DNA of 64,000 nt from an uncultured Duncaniella sp. (GTDB lineage: Bacteria > Bacteroidota > Bacteroidia > Bacteroidales > Muribaculaceae). Location: contig CATWQI010000011.1 in the NCBI GenBank assembly GCA_958352885.1, forward strand, positions 53,340-117,339, given 5' to 3'. The notes beneath the pieces were generated by a model, which did not search any database, was not told where the DNA came from, and saw only the letters and a list, made by a program, of their open reading frames with translations. The stretch's first letter is position 1; every line of letters starts with the position of its first letter. Both the position numbers and the translations under genes were made by a program. This document shows, piece after piece, positions 18,054 to 25,621 of this stretch.

Positions 18054-19799
18054 TCAGACATACCCGTCAAAACCAACCTCCTTTTTCTTGAGAATCATGT
18101 CAGGCTCAGGCATATCCTTCCCTAAAACCGTCCTCCAAATCTCCTCGGCAAAAGCCTTGGCAAGCAAGATTCGTTTCGGGCACCACAGGATTCTGTACCA
18201 TTCCACCCTCACTATCACATTGTTCTTATTAGGCATCTGAGTCCTACGCAGGTAGATACGGGCACCCGAAGTGTCATGGTATTTCTGATGGTCAGTCTCG
18301 ATACCGAAATCCTTTTTAAGCCTTGAGGAGATGGAGTTATACAGCGACTCATATCGCTCCGCATCCGCCACAAACAGCCCGTCACCCCCCTTTGAATCGT
18401 CACCTTTCCTGCCGCCGATCTGAAAGTGCACCTGCGTAGGATACTCCGGCTCAAGCGCACCGCTCGACACAAGCGTGGTTAATGACCATGCATTCTCACG
18501 TGACAGCAATCTCCGCAAATCATCGAGAAAATCCGTCAGACCCGGCACTGAATCCGGCTCATCGTACTGGAAATAGGAAGCCACCAACGCCCTGTCCCCC
18601 ACCTCACGGCTGATATAATTGAAGCCTCCTATCGCCGCAAGATAGAAAGCCCAGTTCCCAATACCCATCTCAACATAACTTGACGGGGATACTATTGTCA
18701 CCGGCGAACCCCGGTCAATCAGGCAACCGTAGGAACGGTTGACCACAAAGTGCTCGACGGCTATCGTATCGACAGGCTGCTTTACCATGGGTATCGACGA
18801 AGCTGTGTTCACCAATCTGAAGTGCGGCGCCCAATCCGAGTTGACCGCCTCGACAATATCATCAATCGTCATGCACAGTTTAGCCTGCAAGGCTGTGACA
18901 GTGTTTATCGGCATCACTACCTGAAATCCACTGGGGCGGTCCAGTTTTCGCTGGAATGCGTTGCGGAGCTTATCGGAATTATTCTTTATACTTGCCTTTT
19001 TGTTACGCTCCTCTATAGCCTCCGTAAATCCTGCGCCCAATATACCAGCCGGGACAGCCACTATGGCAATCCCCAACACCCCTATTATACAAGCTATCAC
19101 ACGTCCGGGCAGTGTAATCGGCGGGGTATCGGCAAACTGACCCGGGTCACCTATGTACTGGGCAAATGACCATATCACCGATTTCAAACCGTCATCGTAG
19201 ACATCGGGCTGTGCGTCATGCTCATACACATAGAGCATGATGGACAATATAAACGTTACTATGACAAGGAACTGCATCGAGACAAGGAGCTCATTGCGTT
19301 TTTCCTTAATCGAATCATACAACAGATTGAAACTGCTTGCATAACGTGTGATGCGGAACACCCTGATAATACGCGCCGTGCGCAGGATTCGCAATGCACC
19401 CAAGGACAGCGGGAAGAAATACTGTATGAGAAACGGATAGGTCGAAACGAAATCAATAAATCCGTAAAATGTGCAGCAGTAGCGCACTCGCCCGACCAAA
19501 CCTTTGAACCTGGGACTCTGTTCCGGCGCCGCCCAGATTCTAAGCGACACCTCTACGATGAAAAACCACAATGTCACTTCATTGATGACATCCAGTACCT
19601 TCATCACCCGCGCACCGACCGGCAGAGTGGCGAAAAATATCTCCACCGAGCTGAGCAGTATCATGAACACAATCACCCAGTCGGCAATGTTATACCATTG
19701 CCGTGTCCCCAGATTATCATCAAAAACGAGTCCCAATTTATGCCGGAACCTACGTAGAATTTCTCCTATACTCAACCTTCCGTCAAATGAATAATCCAT
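18054..19799 (-). CDS. Voltage-gated-type ion transporter with non-canonical pore and large C-terminal domain
   Basis: About 581 residues from the ATG at 19799; the upstream TTG start is less likely. The first 260 residues have the six-helix layout of the PF00520 ion-channel fold: S1 (about 40-58), S2 (74-90), S3 (111-129), an S4 with basic residues about every third position (ALRILRTARIIRVFRITR, about 135-153), S5 (175-194), pore region and S6 (234-258). The expected TVGYGD filter is absent; the pore reads SFAQYIGDPGQF (filter region about 214-221). The remaining 300 residues are soluble and unlike RCK or cyclic-nucleotide domains that I know. Ion selectivity is therefore open. Confidence 0.8.
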   Translation of the reverse strand: MDYSFDGRLSIGEILRRFRHKLGLVFDDNLGTRQWYNIADWVIVFMILLSSVEIFFATLPVGARVMKVLDVINEVTLWFFIVEVSLRIWAAPEQSPRFKGLVGRVRYCCTFYGFIDFVSTYPFLIQYFFPLSLGALRILRTARIIRVFRITRYASSFNLLYDSIKEKRNELLVSMQFLVIVTFILSIMLYVYEHDAQPDVYDDGLKSVIWSFAQYIGDPGQFADTPPITLPGRVIACIIGVLGIAIVAVPAGILGAGFTEAIEERNKKASIKNNSDKLRNAFQRKLDRPSGFQVVMPINTVTALQAKLCMTIDDIVEAVNSDWAPHFRLVNTASSIPMVKQPVDTIAVEHFVVNRSYGCLIDRGSPVTIVSPSSYVEMGIGNWAFYLAAIGGFNYISREVGDRALVASYFQYDEPDSVPGLTDFLDDLRRLLSRENAWSLTTLVSSGALEPEYPTQVHFQIGGRKGDDSKGGDGLFVADAERYESLYNSISSRLKKDFGIETDHQKYHDTSGARIYLRRTQMPNKNNVIVRVEWYRILWCPKRILLAKAFAEEIWRTVLGKDMPEPDMILKKKEVGFDGYV

Positions 19800-19848
19800 T
19801 ATATTGCCGATACTCAAATATTACAACAAATCCACATCCGGTCCCATC

Positions 19849-19892
19849 AAAAAGCTCCCGCAATAGCAACCGGACTATATACAGGAGCCTTT
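19849..19892 (-). terminator. Terminator at the end of the small-gene cluster
   Basis: On the minus strand AAAGGCTCC, a 25-nt loop, then GGAGCTTTTT (stem GCTCC/GGAGC plus flanking A/T pairs). It lies just past the 56-residue gene ending at 19914. Confidence 0.65.
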
Positions 19893-19913
19893 GTCAGTCA
19901 GCTGACCGTGTGA

Positions 19914-20084
19914 TCATTTACGTTTCTTTTTTGAGCCAAATACGGCTCCTATCAACATTGCGCCCACTTTCCGTTCGAGACCGGCACGTGTAGTCGGTAT
20001 GCAGGTGGCACGCGCTATCTTCTGTTTAGCCGAGGTGACACCTATAGCCCGCTTCAATGAAAAAGACAGTCCGGGGATTTTCAT
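19914..20084 (-). CDS. Small basic protein (56 aa), unknown
   Basis: Found by reading the minus strand from the ATG at 20084 to TGA at 19914-19916. The product opens MKIPGLSFSLKRAIGVTSAK and ends with a strongly basic tail (GSKKKRK). It is rich in Lys/Arg and has a mildly hydrophobic stretch (VGAMLIGAVFG). It begins 7 bp after the stop of the 57-residue gene, so the three small genes look co-translated. I do not know the function; nucleic-acid or membrane association is possible from the charge. Confidence 0.6.
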   Translation of the reverse strand: MKIPGLSFSLKRAIGVTSAKQKIARATCIPTTRAGLERKVGAMLIGAVFGSKKKRK

Positions 20085-20091
20085 GTCCTGT

Positions 20092-20265
20092 TTATCTTCT
20101 AAATATAAGTTTCAATATTTTATATATCAGCCAGAACGGGAAGAATACAATCATAAAAATCACGATCCAGCCGCAGCCTATTCCTCCCTTTCTTCCGTCA
20201 AGCAATGCTCCACCGGTAAGAAAATTACCCCCAAGCAGAGCAAACAGAGATTTCCAGATAGTCAT
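20092..20265 (-). CDS. Small membrane protein (57 aa), unknown
   Basis: The ATG at 20265 overlaps the TGA of the upstream 72-residue gene in an ATGA arrangement, a strong sign of translational coupling. The product begins MTIWKSLFALLGGNFLTGGA, has a hydrophobic helix at about 33-51 (WIVIFMIVFFPFWLIYKI) and ends in basic residues (KLIFRR). The positive-inside rule suggests a C-in orientation. No family recognised. Confidence 0.6.
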   Translation of the reverse strand: MTIWKSLFALLGGNFLTGGALLDGRKGGIGCGWIVIFMIVFFPFWLIYKILKLIFRR

Positions 20266-20480
20266 TTCTCATATTTCATCCGCTCGCGCAGCGACGCTAT
20301 GTCCCGCTGCAGAGCCGCGATTGCCGACTGCACGCCACGTATTGACGCTTCACAATGTTGCTTGTACGACTTTTCCTTTGTCGAGCTTTTTCTGGAACGC
20401 CATGTTGCTATTTCAGTGCGTTTCACCGCTATCTGCGCTTTCTTGGCTTCAATGCTTGCCTTACATGATGCTTTACTCAT
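20262..20480 (-). CDS. Small coiled-coil protein (72 aa), unknown
   Basis: A 72-residue charged protein, nearly all predicted helix, rich in Lys, Arg, Ala and Ser, with heptad-like spacing in the second half (IAALQRDIASLRERM). It is probably a small coiled coil. It is coupled to the 57-residue membrane protein by ATGA overlap. A strong terminator at 20509-20550 separates it from the upstream gene, and no promoter of its own is seen in the 30-bp gap, so it may depend on read-through. Confidence 0.55.
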   Translation of the reverse strand: MSKASCKASIEAKKAQIAVKRTEIATWRSRKSSTKEKSYKQHCEASIRGVQSAIAALQRDIASLRERMKYEK

Positions 20481-20508
20481 GGTAAATCAATCGATTGTGA
20501 GTTCATAA

Positions 20509-20550
20509 TAAAAAAACGGCGGACACCCGGTTATTGTCTGTGTGTCCGCC
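20509..20550 (-). terminator. Strong internal terminator of the small-gene cluster
   Basis: GGCGGACAC (20518-20526) pairs perfectly with GTGTCCGCC (20542-20550). Read on the minus strand it is followed by seven Ts. It separates the 104-residue gene from the three small genes downstream. Confidence 0.85.
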
Positions 20551-20602
20551 AAGCTATCAAGCCTTAAGTGACACGTACAAATGTGCGGTCATCATAAAAC
20601 TA

Positions 20603-20917
20603 TTACTTCTTAGAGGCGGCGGCAAGAGTGTCGTCGTCATTGGACAATTTGGTATTTGCCGCATTTGCCACCTGCACTCCTATGCCATAGAGGTCAGCCA
20701 CCTTCTTCTCAAAGTTTCCAACACGGATGTTGGATCCTACCACTATCTCGCCCCCCTTGGCACCTTCCGCACGGATAGATGCCAATGTGGCGTCATCCTT
20801 TGCAGGTGACTTGCAGGCAAGGGTGGTATATACACGGAGTGTGAGTCCGAATGTTTCCTTGAATTTTTCCTTCAGGCCTTTCACTTTCATACGGCCGTCA
20901 ATTTTGAAATCTGCCAT
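20603..20917 (-). CDS. Small cytoplasmic protein (104 aa), unknown
   Basis: A 104-residue protein without a signal peptide or membrane helix. It opens with MADFKIDGRMKVKGLKEKFK and has a mixed alpha/beta pattern with GLTLRVYTTLACKSPA and GNFEKKVADLYGIGVQVANA. The repeated G-(L/I)-x-(L/V)-x-V phrase (GLTLRV, GIGVQV) suggests a compact fold of two similar halves. I do not recognise a characterised family. It is the last gene of the segment starting at 24565 and directly precedes a strong terminator. Confidence 0.6.
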   Translation of the reverse strand: MADFKIDGRMKVKGLKEKFKETFGLTLRVYTTLACKSPAKDDATLASIRAEGAKGGEIVVGSNIRVGNFEKKVADLYGIGVQVANAANTKLSNDDDTLAAASKK

Positions 20918-20929
20918 TTTCTATATTTT

Positions 20930-21205
20930 TTATTTATCAAACATATATCCTAACACAAATCGTAATATCCAAACCGCAACCACTATGCCAAAGGCAATAC
21001 CGACACCGGCATAAATCCACAGAGCCACAAATCCGATTATAGAAAGAATCAAAAGCCAGCCATTCAAACTCGACAGCAGCCATACCAAGATATCGTCTTT
21101 CGTCTCAGACAAATTATCTTTGATACGCTGACCTGCCGTCTTTTTCTCGTGGACAGGCACATTCAGCAACCCTTTAGACTGCTTCATTATTTCCTCTAAA
21201 TTCAT
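20930..21205 (-). CDS. Small two-helix membrane protein (91 aa)
   Basis: A 91-residue protein with an acidic/basic soluble start (about 1-38) and two hydrophobic helices (about 42-62 and 64-84) ending in FVLGYMFDK. It probably sits in the inner membrane with the N-terminus inside. No family recognised. It is 29 bp downstream of the OmpA-like gene and 12 bp upstream of the 104-residue gene. Confidence 0.6.
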   Translation of the reverse strand: MNLEEIMKQSKGLLNVPVHEKKTAGQRIKDNLSETKDDILVWLLSSLNGWLLILSIIGFVALWIYAGVGIAFGIVVAVWILRFVLGYMFDK

Positions 21206-21234
21206 TTTTTCTTAAAAAAAATAATTAACAACTA

Positions 21235-22164
21235 TTATTTTTCAATCAACACGAATTCTGTGCGGCGATTTGCTTCCGGATTAGCAGCATCCTTCGGCAT
21301 TGAGGAGCCGCGACCCACGGCTGTAAGACGCGATGCGTCAACACCTTCACGGCTCACAAGGAAATCCACTGCAGACTGTGCGCGTTTTTCCGAAAGCTTA
21401 AGGTTTGTCAGGGAATCACCCTCAGCCGATGTGTGACCTTCTATCGAAAGCTTCAGCCCGGGATTCTGCCTAAGCACCTTGGCAAGGTCATGAAGGGCAA
21501 GCTTGGCATCGTCGTTAAGGTCTGATTTACCTTGTTCAAACTTTGCGGCATTGAAAGCGGTCTCTATGTCCTCAATCTGCTGCACATACACCGTGTCACG
21601 CACCACAACCTCTTTCTCGACTATTTTCTCTATAACCTGAGGCTCAGCCGGCTCGGTGTCACGACCAAGGAACCACCAGGCAGCTGCGCCGGCAACGAGC
21701 AGCAACAGCAGAAGCCAAATCCACGGTGACATGCCTTTCTTTCCGGCGTCCGGCATCGGAGGCACGTATCCGTTGAGATACTCCAGGCGGAATCCACCCT
21801 TCTGGCCCGGACCGGAGGTCTTTTCAAACTCAGCCACCTCGATGCCATAGAGCGACGCCTGTTCCACCATACGGTCAAACGACTGCTTGGACCACACCTG
21901 TGCGAGCGCAATCTTTGAACCATCCTGTAGGGTCAGCACCTCGTCATCCTTGGCGAAATAAAGACTCATTTTCCCGTTGAACCCCAATGCTTCCTCAAGA
22001 GGGAGGAAATTCTCATTCACACCTTTGTCCGGGCATAATGAATTCGGGAATGCCTTACGCAAATCCTCAATGGTAGCATGGGGATACATCACCAGATACG
22101 CATGGGCTATTCCCAATACCGTACGGTTCTGAGCCCTCCCATAAACCTTCACTTTAGATGTCAT
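21235..22164 (-). CDS. Membrane-anchored protein with C-terminal OmpA domain
   Basis: About 309 residues from the ATG at 22164; a TTG 12 bp upstream is the alternative. Three parts are visible: an unfamiliar N-terminal cytoplasmic domain (1-140, with AHAYLVMYPHATIEDLRKAF), one membrane helix (about 147-165, WIWLLLLLLVAGAAAWWFLG), and a periplasmic OmpA/MotB-type peptidoglycan-binding domain (about 195-309) with LSIEGHTSAEGDS and LSEKRAQSAVDFLV. Anchoring an unknown cytoplasmic domain to the wall through an inner-membrane helix is unusual and suggests an envelope-linked role for the cluster. Confidence 0.8.
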   Translation of the reverse strand: MTSKVKVYGRAQNRTVLGIAHAYLVMYPHATIEDLRKAFPNSLCPDKGVNENFLPLEEALGFNGKMSLYFAKDDEVLTLQDGSKIALAQVWSKQSFDRMVEQASLYGIEVAEFEKTSGPGQKGGFRLEYLNGYVPPMPDAGKKGMSPWIWLLLLLLVAGAAAWWFLGRDTEPAEPQVIEKIVEKEVVVRDTVYVQQIEDIETAFNAAKFEQGKSDLNDDAKLALHDLAKVLRQNPGLKLSIEGHTSAEGDSLTNLKLSEKRAQSAVDFLVSREGVDASRLTAVGRGSSMPKDAANPEANRRTEFVLIEK

Positions 22165-22176
22165 AGCGGCACGCAA

Positions 22177-22605
22177 TTATTCGTCATCGTCATTTTCAAA
22201 TGAAACCTCAAGCTCAGGCTCGGTCTTAACCATGTCACAGAGCATAAGGATTGCACTTTCACGGTCTATGTCAAGCGCTTCCGCCAGGGCAAGAAGATTG
22301 TACACCTCGCCGGCTGTAAGCACCCCGTCGCAAAGCATCATCTGCATGAGCGCCTGAAAAACTTCTCCGCTTTCCTCTGGGTCGACCTTCTCGGCATGCT
22401 TGACAGCATAGGTTGTAGCCGCCTCCGGTGTCAGATTCTGCACCTCCACCATAGCGGCAGTGATATATTTATGAAAATCTTTCTGAGATATCCCGAATGC
22501 ATCGGCAATCTCCTCGGCGGTGACGCGTTCCACCTCAGCATATTCGCCGTCCGCCCATATAGTGGCGGCAATAAGCGATGCCAGTGTATTTATTGCTGTA
22601 TTCAT
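22177..22605 (-). CDS. TerB-like domain protein
   Basis: A 142-residue all-helical acidic protein. Two segments carry a TerB/DjlA-like pattern: LIAATIWADGEYAEVERVTA near the start and MMLCDGVLTAGEVYNLLA near residue 100, each with the A/C-DG-x-(4-5)-E metal-site-like motif. TerB-family proteins occur in stress and envelope-associated gene sets; a precise function cannot be named. It overlaps the preceding gene's stop by one base and lies 12 bp before the OmpA-like gene. Confidence 0.65.
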   Translation of the reverse strand: MNTAINTLASLIAATIWADGEYAEVERVTAEEIADAFGISQKDFHKYITAAMVEVQNLTPEAATTYAVKHAEKVDPEESGEVFQALMQMMLCDGVLTAGEVYNLLALAEALDIDRESAILMLCDMVKTEPELEVSFENDDDE

Positions 22606-22862
22606 TATCTGAAAAGTCTTTTAATACGGTTAGCAAGTGAATTTTGTGCTTTGCGGGCTTTTGCCATGCGCTCACAGATAGCCTTACCCTCTTTGGTACG
22701 TTTGTCCACCTTACCGCTCTTGGTTTTCTTAAGAGTGGACGTAGTCTTCTTTGCGCCTGATTTCGCTTTTGCGGCGCGAGCCTTTGCAAGACGGTCCTTA
22801 AGCTCCTTGTACTCTTTGGTACGCTTGTCCATTTTGCCCGAGGCTGTGGTTTTTACTGCCAT
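22605..22862 (-). CDS. Small Lys/Ala-rich basic protein with an internal repeat (85 aa)
   Basis: An 85-residue, strongly basic protein made of two similar halves: SGKMDKRTKEYKELKDRLAK and SGKVDKRTKEGKAICERMAK, each followed by an A-R/K-K-A stretch. The composition resembles histone-H1-like or other nucleic-acid-binding small proteins, but the repeat unit is not one I know. The role is inferred only from charge. Gene overlaps on both sides are within 3 bp. Confidence 0.6.
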   Translation of the reverse strand: MAVKTTASGKMDKRTKEYKELKDRLAKARAAKAKSGAKKTTSTLKKTKSGKVDKRTKEGKAICERMAKARKAQNSLANRIKRLFR

Positions 22863-22864
22863 AA

Positions 22865-23638
22865 TTATTTCAATTTATTTATAATATTCAGAATATACTT
22901 GAACCGGTCACCTTTACGGGAAACAGCAGTAACCCCTGCCGGTCGCCAATTACAGCCATAGCAACCTGATATCCGGAACGGCATGTGTGACTTCAGGATT
23001 TCAGAAGAGACCTGACCGTTCCAGGCGAGCGTACCGGGATGGATTTCCTGGCCTTCATGGGTTGAAAACGGTAGGTATTTCGCACCGGTACGAGGTTTGT
23101 CCCAGTAAGAATTGTCGTTTGTCACAAGGAGTGCCACTCCTCCCGCCACGTTGTGGAATTTTTCGGCAATCACCTCTATCCGGCGGACATCTTTCCAGTA
23201 ATTATACATTACCAGATTGGATGCAGCCTGAGTCTTGATGATTTCTTCATTGCCACGCAAGGGCTCGTCAAATAGCATAAGGGAATCTCGCAGCCGAGCT
23301 GTGGCATACTTTAATTCCACGCATGCGTATTGCCCGTGGGACTCCACCACGATATCAGCAAAAATATCGTTGCTCCAAGGAAACACCTGAGACATTATCC
23401 ATTTTCTGCCATCCCATGTACCTGACACTCCACGGCTCACAAGTTCAGCGAGTGGAATGCGATACTCAGGGATTACTGCTCTATAATGCTTGGTTGAGTG
23501 AAGATGAGCACAAAGGCGAACCTGCATGTCACATTCATTGAAAAATAACCTCGGTTCTCTTTCAATAAACTCCGTGACATCCGTAGCCAGTGTATCAATC
23601 AGCTCTCCCATAGGCTCAGGATTTATTTTTACTTTCAT
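22865..23638 (-). CDS. Protein with a PD-(D/E)XK nuclease-like motif, unknown
   Basis: A 257-residue soluble protein. The order of elements fits a restriction-endonuclease-like core: an acidic helix early (FFNECDMQVRL, about 31-41), then FADIVVESHGQYACVELKYA (about 93-112), where D-x(14-16)-E-x-K would be the catalytic D...ExK. A long central region and a Cys-containing end (GCYGCNW) follow. The nuclease assignment is a motif-level inference. The gene overlaps the upstream gene by 23 bp, indicating tight co-expression. Confidence 0.55.
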   Translation of the reverse strand: MKVKINPEPMGELIDTLATDVTEFIEREPRLFFNECDMQVRLCAHLHSTKHYRAVIPEYRIPLAELVSRGVSGTWDGRKWIMSQVFPWSNDIFADIVVESHGQYACVELKYATARLRDSLMLFDEPLRGNEEIIKTQAASNLVMYNYWKDVRRIEVIAEKFHNVAGGVALLVTNDNSYWDKPRTGAKYLPFSTHEGQEIHPGTLAWNGQVSSEILKSHMPFRISGCYGCNWRPAGVTAVSRKGDRFKYILNIINKLK

Positions 23639-24170
23639 CAGCTATTTTTAATGCATGGAAAGCAGCTTTGACATTGTCCCATACAGAGGCTGAAGAATCT
23701 ATCTTGAATGGCAAACCTAACTCAGCTGTGCGCTTCTCGATAGCGTCAAGCCTCTCTGCAGGAGATTCCGAGCTAATACTAAACAAGTTACCGTTATCAC
23801 TAACCATAAATTCGCCCATATACGCCCATTTCATACCTCCGAATTTCTCAAAAATCTTCGAGGCGACAACTGTCTTCTTCTTCATGTCAGAAGGTGGCAC
23901 TTCAACCCCGGCGCGTTCAGCCATCACACCGAGTGTGGTTGGAGCAGTTTCAAAAGACCCGGAAGACCGACCATAAGCATCCCCGTCGGCGAACTTTATC
24001 TGCCCGTCTGATAACAAAAACGCCCTGGCCCACGCATCCCCCCGATAGACTGCTACGTTCTCCACTACACATGGATATGGCGGTTTCTGATATGGGAAAT
24101 TAACCTCGTAATACTTCTTCTCGAGCTCTTCTACGCGACGTGTAAGTTCCTCTATAATTTTGTCAGCCAT
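23616..24170 (-). CDS. Unknown protein with N-terminal coiled coil (184 aa)
   Basis: Starts at the ATG at 24170 (MADKIIEELTRRVEELEKKY), a short leucine/glutamate coiled coil; an in-frame ATG at 24182 that overlaps the preceding stop is possible. A beta-rich middle (AVYRGDAWARAFLLSDGQIK) and a charged C-terminus follow. There are no membrane segments and no recognised domain. It belongs to the tightly packed 20.6-24.6 kb gene run. Confidence 0.6.
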   Translation of the reverse strand: MADKIIEELTRRVEELEKKYYEVNFPYQKPPYPCVVENVAVYRGDAWARAFLLSDGQIKFADGDAYGRSSGSFETAPTTLGVMAERAGVEVPPSDMKKKTVVASKIFEKFGGMKWAYMGEFMVSDNGNLFSISSESPAERLDAIEKRTAELGLPFKIDSSASVWDNVKAAFHALKIADESKNKS

Positions 24171-24178
24171 AACATTTA

Positions 24179-24565
24179 TCATTTACTTGCATTGATAAAG
24201 TCAACAAGCTTTGATCCAAACTGGCGAGTTGTCCAGGCGGGGTCATAAGCAAAGTTAATACCCTCCGAAATTTCCCTCAGAGCACCCTTAGTGTTTTCAT
24301 AAGTACGATAAGTCTCAATCTTGCCGGAATCACGGCGAGTGACAACATATTCGCCGATTTCAGCCAATTTGCCGTCTCCGAACTCCTTGCAGATTCTACG
24401 ACCGAACTCCTGAGTATTCCATTTCGGGTCAATCTGAAAATCTTTTTCCGCTGCGATTTCACGCAGCGACCCTTTCACATTGTCGTAAATCTTGCATACT
24501 CGGATTGAGCCACTGTCCTCTACTGTTATAATATACTCTCCTGAAATTGCTGATTTTTTTGCCAT
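24179..24565 (-). CDS. Tandem-repeat small protein (128 aa), first gene of the cluster
   Basis: A 128-residue protein built from two copies of a unit of about 60 residues: GEYIITVEDSGSIRVCKIYD... with NVKGSLREIA, and GEYVVTRRDSGKIETYRTYE... with NTKGALREIS. Both end in DP-(K/A)-W-(N/T)-T-(Q/R)-(E/Q)-FG. Internal duplication of a small alpha/beta fold is clear. The function is unknown. It has a good -7 promoter box about 50 bp upstream and leads the cluster. Confidence 0.65.
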   Translation of the reverse strand: MAKKSAISGEYIITVEDSGSIRVCKIYDNVKGSLREIAAEKDFQIDPKWNTQEFGRRICKEFGDGKLAEIGEYVVTRRDSGKIETYRTYENTKGALREISEGINFAYDPAWTTRQFGSKLVDFINASK

Positions 24566-24614
24566 GATTACTATATTTATTTAAGGAATTATTTTTTTGT
24601 TTTCTGTGTTAATG

Positions 24615-24622
24615 CAAAGTTA
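24615..24622 (-). promoter_or_regulatory. Putative promoter of the small-gene cluster
   Basis: TAACTTTG on the minus strand, a full match to TAnnTTTG, 50 bp before the first gene. No TTTG at the usual -33 distance, so another factor or a weak -33 may be involved. Confidence 0.55.
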
Positions 24623-24735
24623 AGATTCTTTCACTTTGATAATAAGGGACTCCGCTGAAATCCATTTTCACAAATGTGTGTAATTAATTTTCCCTATCCC
24701 TCTTGCAAACCTGATTATCAAGCCATTAACAAAAC

Positions 24736-25068
24736 CTACGAAATCATATACAACCGACTATCGGACTCCGCAACTGTGTCGGATGTACACAAACCGGCAA
24801 CAGACTCCCGAAACTGCAATCCGGAGGGCTGAAGTGACATTGAGTAAAATTTAAAGAAATCGGTGTTGAGAGCCACGCTTATTCGATAGAGCAGGTTGGT
24901 ATCAATATCAGCGCGGCGGAATATGTCATAGACATTGCGTCGGTCACAATGAATCTTACGGCTGAGCCATGTCACGCTGCGCTCCTGGCGGCGCAACTCA
25001 TTTTCAATTATTCGACCAATAAACAATGGGGTCTCGGCAGAAACTTTACTGTTCATCTTATGTTGCAT
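24736..25068 (-). CDS. Putative HTH (XRE-like) transcriptional regulator
   Basis: About 110 residues from the ATG at 25068; 25056 is also possible, and the longer TTG form is unlikely. Residues 18-75 form a likely helix-turn-helix: ENELRRQERSVTWLSRKIHC then RRNVYDIFRRADIDTNLLYR, ending with VALNTDFFKFYS, a layout seen in XRE/Cro-like small regulators of Bacteroidota. It lies upstream of, and on the same strand as, the small-gene cluster, separated from it by 170 bp and the cluster's own promoter box. A regulatory link to the cluster is plausible, not shown. Confidence 0.6.
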   Translation of the reverse strand: MQHKMNSKVSAETPLFIGRIIENELRRQERSVTWLSRKIHCDRRNVYDIFRRADIDTNLLYRISVALNTDFFKFYSMSLQPSGLQFRESVAGLCTSDTVAESDSRLYMIS

Positions 25069-25296
25069 TTTTATAGCCAACTATTCAGCCTGACATCCTC
25101 CGAGTATAAGTGGGATAGGATGACAAGCAGAATGCCTGTTAATAAAAATTGCAAACGGGATGCAACATTATGTCCATATTGGCTTCGTCAAAAGCCGGGG
25201 AAGAAGAGCCGTTCCATCATTTTCAGTCGCCAACGCAACCGAATTGCCGAGATGATGTAATCTTCCCGCTGACGCCATAAGCGACAGTTTGCGTTG

Positions 25297-25304
25297 CAAA
25301 TATA
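25297..25304 (-). promoter_or_regulatory. Possible promoter of the HTH regulator
   Basis: TATATTTG on the minus strand matches TAnnTTTG. It would give a leader of about 210 nt before the regulator. The stretch 25081-25290 holds no ORF I can support. Confidence 0.4.
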
Positions 25305-25475
25305 CAACCATTTTACAATAAATCTACTACATATGTGTGTAATTTTCTTTCACACACTATAGCCATCTCGGTTAAACGGCCTTGAAACGCCATAATCCTA
25401 AAAGTACCGCCAATTCGCAACCATATGTTAATTTTTAACTCCAATAATATAAACAAGGTTAACGACTGTTAAAAA

Positions 25476-25507
25476 ATTGGGGGGGGTAATTTTTTTCTGT
25501 AAGTTTG
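25476..25507 (+). promoter_or_regulatory. Promoter with a G8 tract in the spacer, candidate phase-variable switch
   Basis: TTG (25477-25479) and TAAGTTTG (25500-25507) have a spacing of 20 bp, which fits a Bacteroides promoter. A run of eight G (25479-25486) begins in the -33 box and fills the start of the spacer. Slippage in the G tract would change the -33/-7 distance. The remainder of 25305-25475 is A/T-rich with nothing else recognised. Confidence 0.55.
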
Positions 25508-25621
25508 TGAAAATTTACCTACTAACTGAATATTACCCACCCAATTCTTTAACCGAAACTGTCTGTTGCAAATCTTAACATATCATCAGACTTTCAGCCT
25601 AAGAACCAACACATCACGTTT

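Noticed and set aside
24949..25260. A 103-codon plus-strand open frame over the HTH regulator start
   Set aside because: Mostly antisense to the regulator; the product has no signal or domain.
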